Virus record (IMG/VR): IMGVR_UViG_3300017971_000441 | Span: 1 to 42,691 of that record | DNA from: a virus | Length of the DNA: 42,691 bases | Reading direction: 5' to 3' (one strand) | In this document: positions 34,901 to 41,774 of the stretch, piece after piece | Numbering within the stretch: position 1 is the first letter of the stretch | Layout of the letters: the number at the start of each line of letters is the position of its first letter | The notes under the pieces: generated by a model | Seen by the model: only the letters and a program-made list of their open reading frames with translations | The model's database searches: none | What the model was told of the DNA's origin: nothing | Position numbers and translations under genes: made by a program

Positions 34901-35314
34901 GCCAGATGGTTGATGGACTATCCGGAGCGTCCGACAAAACGGGTGGATGATTACCCGATGATAGGTCGATTTTTGAGGCAGGCCGACAATCCTCGTTACA
35001 CCAAGTATATTAGTAAGTTATACGACATTACGAGGCAAGCCGACCAGCTTTACGCAGACGTGAAGCACCTGAACGCGATCGGTGATTATGAGGCAGCCAG
35101 GGCGATCAAAGAAAAGCATCGTAAAAAGCTGTCCATGCGTAAGCGTTTCCATAAGGATCGCAGGAAGTTGACGGAGCTCAACCGTAAAATCAGGAAGGCT
35201 TGGCTAAGCGAAACTATGGACGGTGACGAGAAAAAAGCCAAGATCGATAAATGGACCGGACAGAAAAATGAGATCGTCCGTAGGGTTATGCAAATGTACG
35301 AAAATAAGAAATAA
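25961..35314 (+). CDS. Giant polyvalent (ejected) virion protein, 3117 residues
   Basis: Two short N-terminal repeats (DFYDKFVAD, DAYDQFVAD) and an amphipathic Ala-rich region lead to: an inorganic-pyrophosphatase-like phage domain (about 705-846); a metallopeptidase motif GHEMGHE (His964-His968); a Cys-rich gp88-like domain (about 1300-1515) with ATCHPTTPCKECY, RMLGSGDLIT and GCPCDSG...CKQC; an RPGWHSGDMP block (about 1690-1865); two acidic repeats (about 2110 and 2203); and an LPD38-like C-terminal region (from about 2315) with a hydrophobic segment near 2810-2826. Such polyvalent proteins are thought to enter the host with the DNA and counter defence. Domain names are from memory; the peptidase motif is directly visible. 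It fills 22 percent of the window. Confidence 0.82.
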   Translation: MSDFYDKFVADNLRDDDPVAPQSPTGAIPTPESPSGPDAYDQFVADVSDDIEVPWIQTKPRLERAIDAGLSQMPLPIRAGVKAVTGVRPTSEIYGGKDLKSRAQKAFLPESLQGIEVEAPTIETVKQMVRSPFWLGKGFMDIAGYDPNKPAAIPTESDNVWDQIQDMAVRGADAFADINYKALEKITESPNLKSDLGYALRREEKNKAENYLSNVVGLAPQIQAQALAHLQGGKLLSGAMMFVNIAGNSYEENLSNGASPKEAMAAALANAGIQAPMEALSFGWMLRAPGIGSGIKRFIASRILGAFTEGVTETLQGAPEEVTGTLAMPDERKKFLEADVRTQAKMLADMAWEGVKKATPEGLAAAPYGLLLGGADAKPESAKTEKRVGKFRKAYDMLTGKRDETGDLQRVTSPNEAAEILDRGIKEAAAEQGAIPEPGGPPPLPATEPPPLPVTEPIIPIEDIELGPLRTPDERQGYIRGVEGEQQTEAEARQAEIDRTMGEETVITEPPPAIEEPIVSAEMTPQEEAQAVIDATPADVEQVPADRAKRAARERQKEIDKQAKKKEAPQETREEIIESLLGEGKSRLEAEEIANTIIAREGKTEKAKKPTAPKAKEKISPPGKRNFFQFPDGTTIMGATSGEIYNKATPEQRKMMEEGKAREGFVNAFGKKVFRNATTVSAKGPKKVTTAKQLHEAAAETDPNPSYKEIKDGTYRKGEVEIQGLPISIENAKGSTRKENVPPGKKPSWRVRMKAVYGFFKTGRKAKDGEGVDVFVGDDVTSENVYIIDQANEDGTFDEPKVMLGYKTRKQAQMAYRAHYPKGFDFTQMRVTKKSMPEFKEWLQKGDPKKPQAVEETVKPPVRKTLANIKEHYIKMSQRWPEDMQLTEDDFDLIKPENVNNGEAIVSFMKTVFGFENVVFFETDNAFLNNTNGNTIRMRDIDRENGFIFINTRNETPGLQVAGHEMGHEIEKTMPKKYKVLKALMWRMRNEGDYTRFRNRKLPFYTRQLAAKKGIPADELNPADIEDAVFDEYVQEFLGSSLFDEKFLGEVMKEDQTLFEKIVGMVSEVIKKMGDAILAQPNKFDRVYFDDLATAQKLMATMVRQYNQYRAGEYTAGMGEFDVYAREVLDRIRAPKPEADLMDSPLAQNIGAAGLPVGAAGNPQILFDVKERGWDVDFEQEEFGVVNNRLSKELEAFEVLFGPTMKAVEVPGKYVKNKRELTRSITTYDLLDEIYRVIDDGQVATLLDKTKTIEEIADSKGLKGKERKRFLDHLHSLRNGKMYDIESKTQTLGNNGKAGMSADFLLATCHPTTPCKECYAAAAMIRMSAVKKALRSTIHVLTDPKGWAKIVAAEVMKKKKTELPFVRMLGSGDLITDEQVEGMNELAKLLDRPIHIFSRHHDMLKKLKSQPNAPFIKMGSIDADLYKFYGPKKLAENMKKHGIANAWLMTDASEIKAIEALNKKGALQLVLAADTKLHDQLPAELRKTGCPCDSGERTYFYSCKQCALSESGCFMAFSEYGIDKDGKPWKIMDPKAPTDLTPITAFVEGKEKSKSLGEVYIGRLQKSIDLIRLNIRKFLEAEFIRENFDPNKKTLPPYGKQKKGKPMPEKKPAQPKIAIKNLHYPDDVKYVDNVDAANSYIGNLLGMIEDARKFQSSLLPGGEIQNEIRYEEGKKIDVEPDFDVITDPERIPKKTVKAYKLFTQKDGELYPLFVKANETVPMGKWLAADVGPMVGGKVKSKIGQLAFRPGWHSGDMPVATHIGGKSDNRLKKPNYRPDNQVWAEVEVSNDVNWQKEANKRASVTKQGKIIPRTAQISDQVPEGGHYRYKTNPNMTGEWLISGEIKVNRILTDEEVKEINGKLGVADLPRKDEAVVEFNAIELGDTIEITKAQADEIETFYDSQIEDGAISVTKKGSKYLLSGELDNLAQYIADDYHPEYGIETVSKPLMRSMRSLGKKIEKAAKAPQAEERPVVEDLITKPLRDFAADLNEKIRDGANEMREKVDAYDGWQFEAGQKVKSKQTGKMYRITGRLWDMRNDRPQYFYESLDGDEKGTFIGERAHENMIPVAGPIGVAPMPEFDFMPEDATVIEREAIAQELYHPVKTAIDNKFGFTDRATDTWEAAQDDLQDFIDDGTTESDLLDSIIDDAVDGYKTFSEFVDSRLEDIAPMTWDATREDRREIADKAERLIIKTINREILNPEQRDGAYDTAMDELNDFIYDDNTDLSTLDAIMKDSGYDSFKEFVDETWFDMNTVDDVPIIPGFDTMEPITQDAKEVIDAKIGRTDQPLRERTAKAWNSFWKNKATLVVDKFAPVKKHFGEGVEYMMHRGIPGAPTSMLGQLLHGKLKWNAAGDVLTVDTKGEGFIPWVKGLKKDGEKFFYWLVVKRAEALEKEGREKLLGKSDRDKIMAWVGDPKGNKSWDELNKEFQAFNDAILDIAQEAGLIDPASRKLFQQEFYIPFYRVFEDEETAIEFVKSPKQGSKFLSAQIKRLKGSEKKIGDPFENIMKNWNHLVVESIKNKSRGDAFRTAERLALPSGYYGLDEDGNEVEKPLVEEVQWKDTVRFKGVGKATFIEQKTGEPVLGFKDKGKTRFYRVNDPELFAAMSLMRNVTADNMLVNALRYPKRWLTMGATFGPAFKMANFLRDTLHTGMISNDFIPFLDSLRGVGKILFNDKEYVEYLASGHAFAGSYVRADDPKAVSKHLKGVTQKQMRGKVWNVVSSPWRLWEAIGEASENAARVQLYSNLRKKGKTQLEASFAARDIMDFQMSGTSDTLNFFTSVVPFLNARIQGLYKMGRAARENPKVFAGKTLILAAMSLAAWAAYADDDRYKELEDWEKWQYYNFWLGDWHIRIPKPFETGVIGSTLWTATADAAKGNEPWTYVLRTIGHAVMDTFAFNPVPQAAIPIVEQVFNKSMFTGRPIEGQRISKLSPGLRAEPWTSETFKMLGELIGTPPKRTESLVKGYFATYVNLALFFTDPAARWLMDYPERPTKRVDDYPMIGRFLRQADNPRYTKYISKLYDITRQADQLYADVKHLNAIGDYEAARAIKEKHRKKLSMRKRFHKDRRKLTELNRKIRKAWLSETMDGDEKKAKIDKWTGQKNEIVRRVMQMYENKK

Positions 35315-35329
35315 ATTCAGGAGGTTATA

Positions 35330-35701
35330 ATGAGTACACCTACATCAGCAATACAGATTCTTGGTGACCAGGCTCTGCCGGCGCTCGGGACCGTCGAGTA
35401 TGTTATAGATCTTGAACGGTTCAATCTTGAAGGGGTTTTCTCCCTACAGATAAACGTCGTTAGCGTGGCCGCCGCGATTGATATTTCATATAAGCTGAGC
35501 AATATGGATAGAAATCCCGTCTTTGTGGACCAGGAAGCAGCCGGCGTAATCGCCACAGCTTTCACATCTGCGAGTGGGCCAGACTCGGATGGCAATGCCT
35601 TATTCGACGTCAATCCGAAAATATGCCGGAAGATTAAGTTTATCTTCGAGGAAACAGCCGATAGCCCTGCCGTGATTAATGCTTGGCTGGCCATGCAATA
35701 A
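35330..35701 (+). CDS. Small structural protein before the tail fibre
   Basis: A 123-residue beta-rich protein (LGTVEYVIDLERFNLEGVFSLQINVV...ISYKLSNMDRNPVFVD) with no motif. ATG follows CAGGAGGTTATA and the gene is 12 bases from the fibre gene. It may be a fibre-attachment or fibre-chaperone protein; inferred from position only. Confidence 0.55.
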   Translation: MSTPTSAIQILGDQALPALGTVEYVIDLERFNLEGVFSLQINVVSVAAAIDISYKLSNMDRNPVFVDQEAAGVIATAFTSASGPDSDGNALFDVNPKICRKIKFIFEETADSPAVINAWLAMQ

Positions 35702-35713
35702 GGAGGTACCACC

Positions 35714-37258
35714 ATGGGTGGATGGATAGGTAGATGGAATACCGAAGAGATTTTGCAGCAAATCGTCGATGATGCGATTGCCGCATTAGATCTTAGCAAG
35801 ATAGAGCAGCTTGACTCGAGCGTCGAGGTTATAGATACCGGCGCAGGTGGGGTTGTCAATGTGACTATCGATGGGAACGAGTGTTTCCGGTTTCTGCAGG
35901 ACTCAGGCTCCGGAGATATCCCGATGCTTCTCGGGACAAAGGACGACAACGGGTTTTACCTTGGTGCCGAGGTAGCTTTAGACACGAAATATCCGATCGC
36001 ATATCTTTTTACAGATGGCACGGCTTGTACGTTTGCTGTGCTTGATCCGACGAATTACGATCTTTCAGCCGCCCTTAACGCCAATCCTAACGGCGGGAAT
36101 GTTGCCGTTCATAGGGCTGGTGGCGCAGCGTCAGGAATAATGGACGGATCGGTTGCCGGAGAGTTAAAGATATCCGCTCTTATCAATGAAGAGCACATTA
36201 CCCTTAATGGCAACCAGGCCGGTGGTGGTGGCAGCGTAGTCATGGGGGATTTAGATCCGGACGGACCGGTCACTCTTTATAATGCTGGTGGCGCAGCCCT
36301 AAAAACCCTGAGGGACGTTGGTGATACGGATGGAGACGGTTTCGCCGCCATGTATGCTGGCCAGGAATTCCAGTTCTTCTATGATTCATTCTCGAGCAAC
36401 TTCAATATGGTCAACGATGCTGCCTCTGGAAATCTGACGATTACCCTCGAAAAAAATCTCGGTGGTGCGTCGGATGTTTTCAATGCCGATCCAGACTTTT
36501 CCGTACAGCTTGGCTATAATGGGACGTGGGTATTCAAAACCCTGACAGACGGCTTTGGCGTTCTGACCGATACAGGAAAGGTTTATCTCGGAGAGTCCCA
36601 GGACGCTTACCTGCAATATGACGGAACCGACATGATCATCCTTACAGATGCCGTCGCTCCATCAGATCTAAAAGTCGATTGCGGTACCGAAAAAACTCTC
36701 GAATTAGTTGAGCCTGTATACAAGGATTTGAACCTCGGTGCGGCTCAATTCTCTCAACCTTCATCCTCTCAGCCAGATACTGATTCATTCAGAGATGAAG
36801 GCGGCACCGATACAGGGATTGAGACGCTTGCATTCGCAGTCGGTGAAAAGGTCCATGCCGGATTTGAGATCCAGCATGATTATAAAAACGGTTCGGACTT
36901 TATTCCTCATGTCCATTTCCAGATAATTGCGGCTCCCACAGGGACCGATAATGTGAACTGGCAAATGGATTATGTAATCATGCGTGACGACGAAACGACC
37001 GACACAAAAACCGTGATCACCACGGGAGATACGGCCGTCGATACGCAGTATGAAAACTATCGAGCAGACTTTGCAGCGATAGATGGTAGCACGGCTGGAC
37101 CGAATGGAACGCCAGTACAAATAGGTGATCAGTTCTTTTTTACCCTGACAAGGATCGCGGCAGTAGGTGACGCCTTCGCAGGTGATGCATTAATTCAAAC
37201 AGCCGGTATCCATTACCAGGTTGATACCCTTGGGTCACGCCAGATAGGGACCAAATAA
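35714..37258 (+). CDS. Tail fibre / receptor-binding protein
   Basis: A 514-residue protein. A helical N-terminus (EEILQQIVDDAIAALDLSKIEQL) is followed by Gly/Asp-rich beta repeats (residues about 35-340). The C-terminal domain (about 345-514) runs VGEKVHAGFEIQHDYKNGSDFIPHVHFQI...VNWQMDYVIMRDD...FFFTLTRIA...IHYQVDTLGSRQI. This HVH...W...Y...R...GSRQ pattern is a widespread phage fibre C-terminal domain. Ribosome site AGGAGGTACCACC. Likely recognises the host surface. Confidence 0.75.
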   Translation: MGGWIGRWNTEEILQQIVDDAIAALDLSKIEQLDSSVEVIDTGAGGVVNVTIDGNECFRFLQDSGSGDIPMLLGTKDDNGFYLGAEVALDTKYPIAYLFTDGTACTFAVLDPTNYDLSAALNANPNGGNVAVHRAGGAASGIMDGSVAGELKISALINEEHITLNGNQAGGGGSVVMGDLDPDGPVTLYNAGGAALKTLRDVGDTDGDGFAAMYAGQEFQFFYDSFSSNFNMVNDAASGNLTITLEKNLGGASDVFNADPDFSVQLGYNGTWVFKTLTDGFGVLTDTGKVYLGESQDAYLQYDGTDMIILTDAVAPSDLKVDCGTEKTLELVEPVYKDLNLGAAQFSQPSSSQPDTDSFRDEGGTDTGIETLAFAVGEKVHAGFEIQHDYKNGSDFIPHVHFQIIAAPTGTDNVNWQMDYVIMRDDETTDTKTVITTGDTAVDTQYENYRADFAAIDGSTAGPNGTPVQIGDQFFFTLTRIAAVGDAFAGDALIQTAGIHYQVDTLGSRQIGTK

Positions 37259-37275
37259 ATCGGAGCGGAGGCGTA

Positions 37276-37578
37276 ATGGTTAATCAGATTCGAAAGCCCT
37301 TAGAAAAGCATAGCTGGTGGATAACAATAATAATCATGGGGTTTATGGGAGTCCTCAGCTTTTTAGGTGCCTGGCAATTTGAAAAAGTTGCTGAGTTTCC
37401 GGAGGTTTATATCACAAAGGAGGATAGCGCAAAACTCCATGAAAAAGAGGGGAATTCTATCCAGCGCGAGCTTGACAGAATACACACCAGGCAAGATTCT
37501 TTGGAGCGGAAAGTTGATGGCGTCGGAGATCAGGTAGGCGAGGTCAAGACGCTCTTGATACAGATGAATAATAAATAA
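37276..37578 (+). CDS. Membrane protein with coiled coil (lysis cassette)
   Basis: A 100-residue protein: short basic N-terminus, one transmembrane helix (WWITIIIMGFMGVLSFLGAW, residues about 14-33), then a coiled coil (LHEKEGNSIQRELDRIHTRQDSLERKVDGVGDQVGEV). This layout suits a holin accessory or inner-membrane spanin-like protein. It directly precedes the lysozyme. ATG follows GGAGCGGAGGCGTA. Confidence 0.6.
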   Translation: MVNQIRKPLEKHSWWITIIIMGFMGVLSFLGAWQFEKVAEFPEVYITKEDSAKLHEKEGNSIQRELDRIHTRQDSLERKVDGVGDQVGEVKTLLIQMNNK

Positions 37579-37600
37579 CCTATAAAATCGGGGGGTTGTG

Positions 37601-38023
37601 ATGAATCTCAAAAAGATTAAGCAGGACATTAAGCGTCACGAGGGATACCGTGACCACATCTATGTTGATACGGTAGGTGTGTTGACGGGTGGCTATGGCC
37701 ATGCATTCCATAAGGGATCCAAACTTCCGGATCATATTTGGGATGAAATTTTATCCTATGATATTTCCGAAAAGCTAAGGGATACCGAGTCCTTCCTGAG
37801 CGAGCATCAGATTGAATGGCTTGACGATCGCCGGCAGGAAGTTATCTTTAATATGATTTTTAATATGGGCTATAAGGGCCTGAATAAATTCAAAAAATTC
37901 ATAGCGGCCATGCAAGGTTCTGATTGGCGCAAGGCCTCCGCTGAGATGCTCGATAGTAGGTGGGCTAAGCAGGTAGGTTACCGTGCAATCGAATTGGCCG
38001 GCATAATGGAGAGGGGGAAATAA
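37601..38023 (+). CDS. T4-type lysozyme (GH24 endolysin)
   Basis: A 140-residue muramidase cutting the MurNAc-GlcNAc bond in peptidoglycan. The N-terminal catalytic stretch RHEGYRDHIYVDTVGVLTGGYGH gives the GH24 triad Glu14, Asp23, Thr29. A later FNMIFNMGYKGLNKFKKFIAAM matches the second helical lobe. No signal peptide, so export depends on the holin. ATG at 37601 (after GGGGGGTTGTG) is preferred over the GTG at 37598. Its TAA overlaps the holin ATG. Confidence 0.9.
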   Translation: MNLKKIKQDIKRHEGYRDHIYVDTVGVLTGGYGHAFHKGSKLPDHIWDEILSYDISEKLRDTESFLSEHQIEWLDDRRQEVIFNMIFNMGYKGLNKFKKFIAAMQGSDWRKASAEMLDSRWAKQVGYRAIELAGIMERGK

Positions 38024-38442
38024 TGGGCCTGATCAAGATCCTTGGCAGTTTAGTTGGTGGTGCCGGCGGCGGCCTGGTAGGTGGGGTTGCCGATGCGATC
38101 GACAAGTTTGTGGAGACTCCGGAAGAGAAGGCGGCTGCCGAGCTCCTGAGAATGAAGATGCTGCAGGAGCCAGACAAATGGCAAGTTGAGATCAATAAGA
38201 TCGAGGCAGGCCACCGCACAATCTTTGTCGCCGGCTGGCGACCGTTCATCGGTTGGATCTGCGGTCTGGCACTCGGGGCCCATTTCCTGGCCTTTCCATT
38301 ACTCGAGTGGGGATCCGCTTTGGTCGGGGATAAGATCCTGGCACCAGATCTCGATGCCGGCGTTATTGTCAGTTTAATCCTTGCCATGCTCGGCCTGGGT
38401 GCATCTCGTACCTACGAAAAGCTGCACGGCATTACAAAATAA
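38023..38442 (+). CDS. Holin, three-TM GTA-holin type
   Basis: A 139-residue protein: Gly-rich N-terminus (LVGGAGGGLVGGVADAIDKF), amphipathic linker (TPEEKAAAELLRMKML), then HRTIFVAGWRPFIGWICGLALGAHF, a second hydrophobic segment (FLAFPLLEW) and a third (AGVIVSLILAMLGLGASRTYEK). The GWRPFIGW signature is characteristic of the 3TM holin family of gene transfer agents and phages. It would open the inner membrane for the lysozyme. Coupled by TAATG. Confidence 0.85.
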   Translation: MGLIKILGSLVGGAGGGLVGGVADAIDKFVETPEEKAAAELLRMKMLQEPDKWQVEINKIEAGHRTIFVAGWRPFIGWICGLALGAHFLAFPLLEWGSALVGDKILAPDLDAGVIVSLILAMLGLGASRTYEKLHGITK

Positions 38443-38448
38443 ATGCGC

Positions 38449-38477
38449 GGGGGGCCAGCCACGGCCCCCATACTTTT
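38449..38477. terminator. Bidirectional terminator between convergent units
   Basis: GGGGGCC (38450-38456) pairs with GGCCCCC (38463-38469), then ATACTTTT on the plus side. On the minus side GCGCATTTATTTT follows. It separates the plus-strand late genes from the minus-strand recombination operon. Confidence 0.75.
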
Positions 38478-38487
38478 GACGTCATGG

Positions 38488-39144
38488 CTATCGGAAAAGC
38501 AGATTTACTATCCGCTTGTCTGTCAGATCAGCTATCGAATCTACCAGGATAATCCTGCCGCCGATTAGCATATCGGGGTGATATGATGCCTCGGGATCCA
38601 GTTTGTTAAGCCTGACAACTGGCACCTCGCAATTACGGATCGGAAAGTTATAATCTCGCACAGGCATGAATACCGTGAATCCCCTGCCTGCCATTTCAAC
38701 CGCTGTTTTCCGGCGATCGTCATAAAATACCGTGCAATCTTCCATATATAAAGGCTTATGCACAGCGTCGTCTACAAACGAGATCGTAAACGGTATGTGC
38801 GGGAATAGCCTGGCGAACACCTGGTGTGTATAGCCGGCAACATGGTGCGGCCTGCAGGTGACAACCTGTATTGGAACTCCGGTCTGTGCATAATACCATC
38901 CGAGAAATAGCTCGGCACCGTCCATGGGCTCAAACTCTTCGATGTGCGACATTGATCTGTATACGAGCCGCGAAGCCGCTTCATGGCTCACAGGTGAACC
39001 ATGCTGGTCAAGTAGCTCCCAATAAAAGCTACCATTATCGACGATCGTGAACCTCTTTGACTCCACCCATTTCCTGAAATAGGTGGCCCAATCCACCAGG
39101 GATCCATCGAAGTCAAACTTAATGTTCGGTTGCTTTCTCTTCAT
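38488..39144 (-). CDS. HAD-superfamily phosphatase
   Basis: A 218-residue protein. FDFDGSLVDW (Asp11, Asp13) is the HAD nucleophile motif; VVTCRPHH is motif II and FYDDRRKT the motif IV acidic pair. The layout fits small nucleotidase or phosphatase members. ATG at 39142-39144 follows GAGAGGAAAG; the frame is open 28 codons further but runs into the upstream gene. It is the last gene of the recombination operon. Nucleotide-pool or nucleic-acid-end dephosphorylation is inferred. Confidence 0.7.
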   Translation of the reverse strand: MKRKQPNIKFDFDGSLVDWATYFRKWVESKRFTIVDNGSFYWELLDQHGSPVSHEAASRLVYRSMSHIEEFEPMDGAELFLGWYYAQTGVPIQVVTCRPHHVAGYTHQVFARLFPHIPFTISFVDDAVHKPLYMEDCTVFYDDRRKTAVEMAGRGFTVFMPVRDYNFPIRNCEVPVVRLNKLDPEASYHPDMLIGGRIILVDSIADLTDKRIVNLLFR

Positions 39145-39406
39145 TTTTCGCTTTCCTCTCTGCCTTACGGAGCAAGGCATCATATCGGTTTTTATCTGCC
39201 ATTGATCCGGATAGCTGAGTCTTCCCACGCTGGTGAGTCTGTGTTTTCTTTACGGGTTTTTCCTCACCGGTTTCAGGATCCTTCTCCATCACATAGTAGG
39301 TGGAGTTAAACACCCGCCGGCCTTTTAGCCTGGCCTTGGTATCCTCATTCGCCTTTTTCCGGCGCTCCTTATAATCCTCGAAGGATTCATCTGGTCGTCG
39401 CTCCAT
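39119..39406 (-). CDS. Small highly charged protein
   Basis: A 95-residue protein almost wholly Lys, Arg, Glu and Asp (EDYKERRKKANEDTKARLKGRR...ALLRKAERKAKNEEKATEH), with only a short YYVME stretch between. It overlaps the RecT-like gene stop (TAATG) and the HAD start by 26 bases. Probably an unfolded nucleic-acid or protein binder; not recognised. Confidence 0.6.
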   Translation of the reverse strand: MERRPDESFEDYKERRKKANEDTKARLKGRRVFNSTYYVMEKDPETGEEKPVKKTQTHQRGKTQLSGSMADKNRYDALLRKAERKAKNEEKATEH

Positions 39407-41046
39407 TAATCTAACTCCTTTCCAGCGGACTTCTTTTTGGCGAGTAGCTCGACCACATCATCTACCCATATCCTGGCGGCGTTGTCGCTGGCTACCATTT
39501 GGCCGAAGCCATGTTTCTCCCGAATTTCTTCGCAGGTATTCGGGTATGTTTTTCGCAGGTGCAGGAGTCGGGTCCGGATCTTATCTTTCATCTTGCTTTC
39601 GATATCATCAAGGTCCGGACCTTTCTCCTGGGCTGTGCGGACGGGCTCAGTTTCTTGGGGCTCTTCATCTGCTTCCAGACCACCAGGGAAAGGTTTTTTA
39701 ATCAGGCGATCCCATTTGGCCACCAGCTTACCGTGAGACTCTTCTGATAAGGAGTCAACAATCTCAGGGTTATTGGTTACCCATTCCTCGAGATCGGCTG
39801 CAGACATATGGTTGAACAGCCGGATCTCTGCGGCCGGAGTCATTTTTGGCTCGGGCTCGACGACGGGATCCTCTTTGGCGACCTCTTCCTCGGCAGACTT
39901 TTCGAATTCTCGCTCTATCTCAGCGCCCTCTGAATCGGCTAACTCTTCGTCTGAAACCCTGCGGATCTCTTCGACGTAATCGCCAAAGGTCTTTTCGGCC
40001 TTCTCAATATGTTTTTCGATATAAACGACAACGTCTCCAGGTCTGAGATCCTGGCGCTCGCAAACTATATTGATCCAGTCGACGACATTTTTCAGACCAG
40101 AATTAAACTTGATACCGAGGTTCAATAGAGTTTCATTACCGGCCGCCCAATCCGGAGCCTTCCATCCGGTCCTGCCGGCGACGACATTGCCGGCTTCATC
40201 CTTCACAACGTCGGGCTCAGGGGCTTCCTCTTCCGGCTCGACCTCAGCCTCTACCACGGGCTCGGCTTTATAGGCCGCCATTAATTCCTTGGCATTGTCA
40301 CCGACATATTCAAGGAATGCTTTCGGATCGGCGTCGTTAGCCTCCATAGTTTTTATAAGGTATTGAAAAAACTCAGGTTCCATATCATCTTCTTCAAAGA
40401 TAAACTGGAGAGCCTCTTCAACCTTTTCATTAGACATGACTTCTGGCTCTGACGTATAGGATCCGTCGGCACCCTGGACCATATTAACGTCGTAATCCAT
40501 GGCTTCCTCGGCAACCTTCAAACCTTTCAGGGCACCAGGGAGAGCGTCACGGATAGCCCATGAGCGAGCTCGCATCTGCAGCATGCGCTTTGGATATTTT
40601 TTCCAAATATCCTTATTCCAGAGATCTGCGTTAATGGCATCACCAATTGAGAAATCCCTGACAACATCTTCACGGTCCTTGAGCTTGATGGTGCATACGG
40701 CCTTGAAATTCTTATTGATTTTGTCACCATCCCACATATCGCCGTCGAAGGTTTCAATACAATCGATGAACTCTTCGCAATTCTGGACCAGGCCGAGAGC
40801 AGCGTCACCCCATACTGATGGCATGCCGTTGATCACGGCTATGTTCTGCAGGGCTGCGGTGCGGTTCAGCCCGAGGGACAAACCCATATCCCAGGCGACG
40901 ATGACCTTTTCTGGAGAATTGACATAAGTCTTTGGAACCATTCCAGAGTTTGAGAATCTATTGGCCAGCCACCATAGGCCTTCAATGTCGCTCGGTGCGA
41001 TCTCACCCTTTTCGACCGGTATTGCCGGCAAGTTTTTGTCTGACAT
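39406..41046 (-). CDS. RecT-like single-strand annealing protein, long acidic C-terminus
   Basis: A 546-residue protein. Residues about 1-200 carry the RecT-type core: WWLANRFSNSGMVP, VIVAWDMGLSLGL, NIAVINGMPSVWGDAALGLVQ and PKRMLQMRARSWAIRDALPG. RecT proteins anneal single-stranded DNA made by a partner exonuclease, here at 41764-42336. Residues beyond 230 are a very acidic, partly helical extension (VEAEVEPEEEAPEPD and more); RecT is normally about 270 residues, so the tail doubles it. ATG follows AAAAGGAGTTAATT. Confidence 0.75.
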   Translation of the reverse strand: MSDKNLPAIPVEKGEIAPSDIEGLWWLANRFSNSGMVPKTYVNSPEKVIVAWDMGLSLGLNRTAALQNIAVINGMPSVWGDAALGLVQNCEEFIDCIETFDGDMWDGDKINKNFKAVCTIKLKDREDVVRDFSIGDAINADLWNKDIWKKYPKRMLQMRARSWAIRDALPGALKGLKVAEEAMDYDVNMVQGADGSYTSEPEVMSNEKVEEALQFIFEEDDMEPEFFQYLIKTMEANDADPKAFLEYVGDNAKELMAAYKAEPVVEAEVEPEEEAPEPDVVKDEAGNVVAGRTGWKAPDWAAGNETLLNLGIKFNSGLKNVVDWINIVCERQDLRPGDVVVYIEKHIEKAEKTFGDYVEEIRRVSDEELADSEGAEIEREFEKSAEEEVAKEDPVVEPEPKMTPAAEIRLFNHMSAADLEEWVTNNPEIVDSLSEESHGKLVAKWDRLIKKPFPGGLEADEEPQETEPVRTAQEKGPDLDDIESKMKDKIRTRLLHLRKTYPNTCEEIREKHGFGQMVASDNAARIWVDDVVELLAKKKSAGKELD

Positions 41047-41048
41047 AA

Positions 41049-41774
41049 TTAACTCCTTTTATTTGCGAAACTGGTTACGGGCACCTTAACAATCTCGATA
41101 CCCTTGATATCATTGCCTCGGCTTCCGGCCTTATATGCGGCGGCCAGGGCCTCTTCATTCAACTGCAGGTACTTTGGATCAACATCAGCCAGGGATCCGG
41201 TTAATTTAAACTCCGGTTTATATTTCAGGCCGGCAGATCCAGTCTCAGCCTGAACCCTTTTGACCGGTGCTGCGGCTGGCTGAGAGGCCACAGGCGGGGC
41301 GATCTTCTGTTTTGTGAGCTTGGCTGCGGCTTTGGCTGCCTCTTCCTCAGCAGCCCTGCGAGCGGCCTCTTCCAGGCGTTTTTTCTCGGCCTCTCTATGC
41401 AGTACCTTTGACAGCTTGATGCCCATGGTTTTCTCGACTTCTCTCAGCGCCTTAACGATTGGCATTAAGACGGAGTCGATCTCTTTACCATGGCGAAGGT
41501 ATGGCTCCTTATAGGCCTTCCGCTTTTTGTCGAATATAGTTGCCAGCTTCTTTGCTTGGGCTCCCCTCTCGGTGGCGTCGTCTTTATTCGCCGAGGTTGC
41601 CCGAAATGAATTAGCCTCTTCCTGCATGGCCTCGACTTTAAGCATGACGTTTTTCCCAAAAAGGGCCAGATTCTTGATCGAGAAATCCCTATCATCTACG
41701 ACAGCATCTGCCATTTTAGAGACGACCAGATCGTGCCTCTCTCGTTTTTTGGTTACGTTCAGATCAATATCCAT
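41049..41774 (-). CDS. Coiled-coil protein of the recombination operon
   Basis: A 241-residue protein: long helices (residues about 20-150), an Ala/Glu coiled coil (EAEKKRLEEAARRAAEEEAAKAA), a Pro-rich hinge and a C-terminal globular part ending YKAGSRGNDIKGIEIVKVPV. Such proteins commonly lie between the exonuclease and annealing genes in phages. ATG at 41774 follows TTGGAGGACAAT; the TTG at 41786 is within the ribosome site. It overlaps the exonuclease end by 11 bases. Confidence 0.65.
   Translation of the reverse strand: MDIDLNVTKKRERHDLVVSKMADAVVDDRDFSIKNLALFGKNVMLKVEAMQEEANSFRATSANKDDATERGAQAKKLATIFDKKRKAYKEPYLRHGKEIDSVLMPIVKALREVEKTMGIKLSKVLHREAEKKRLEEAARRAAEEEAAKAAAKLTKQKIAPPVASQPAAAPVKRVQAETGSAGLKYKPEFKLTGSLADVDPKYLQLNEEALAAAYKAGSRGNDIKGIEIVKVPVTSFANKRS

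Noticed and set aside
38050-38283. Minus-strand ORF over the holin gene
   Set aside because: Shadow of the GWRPFIGW-containing holin reading.
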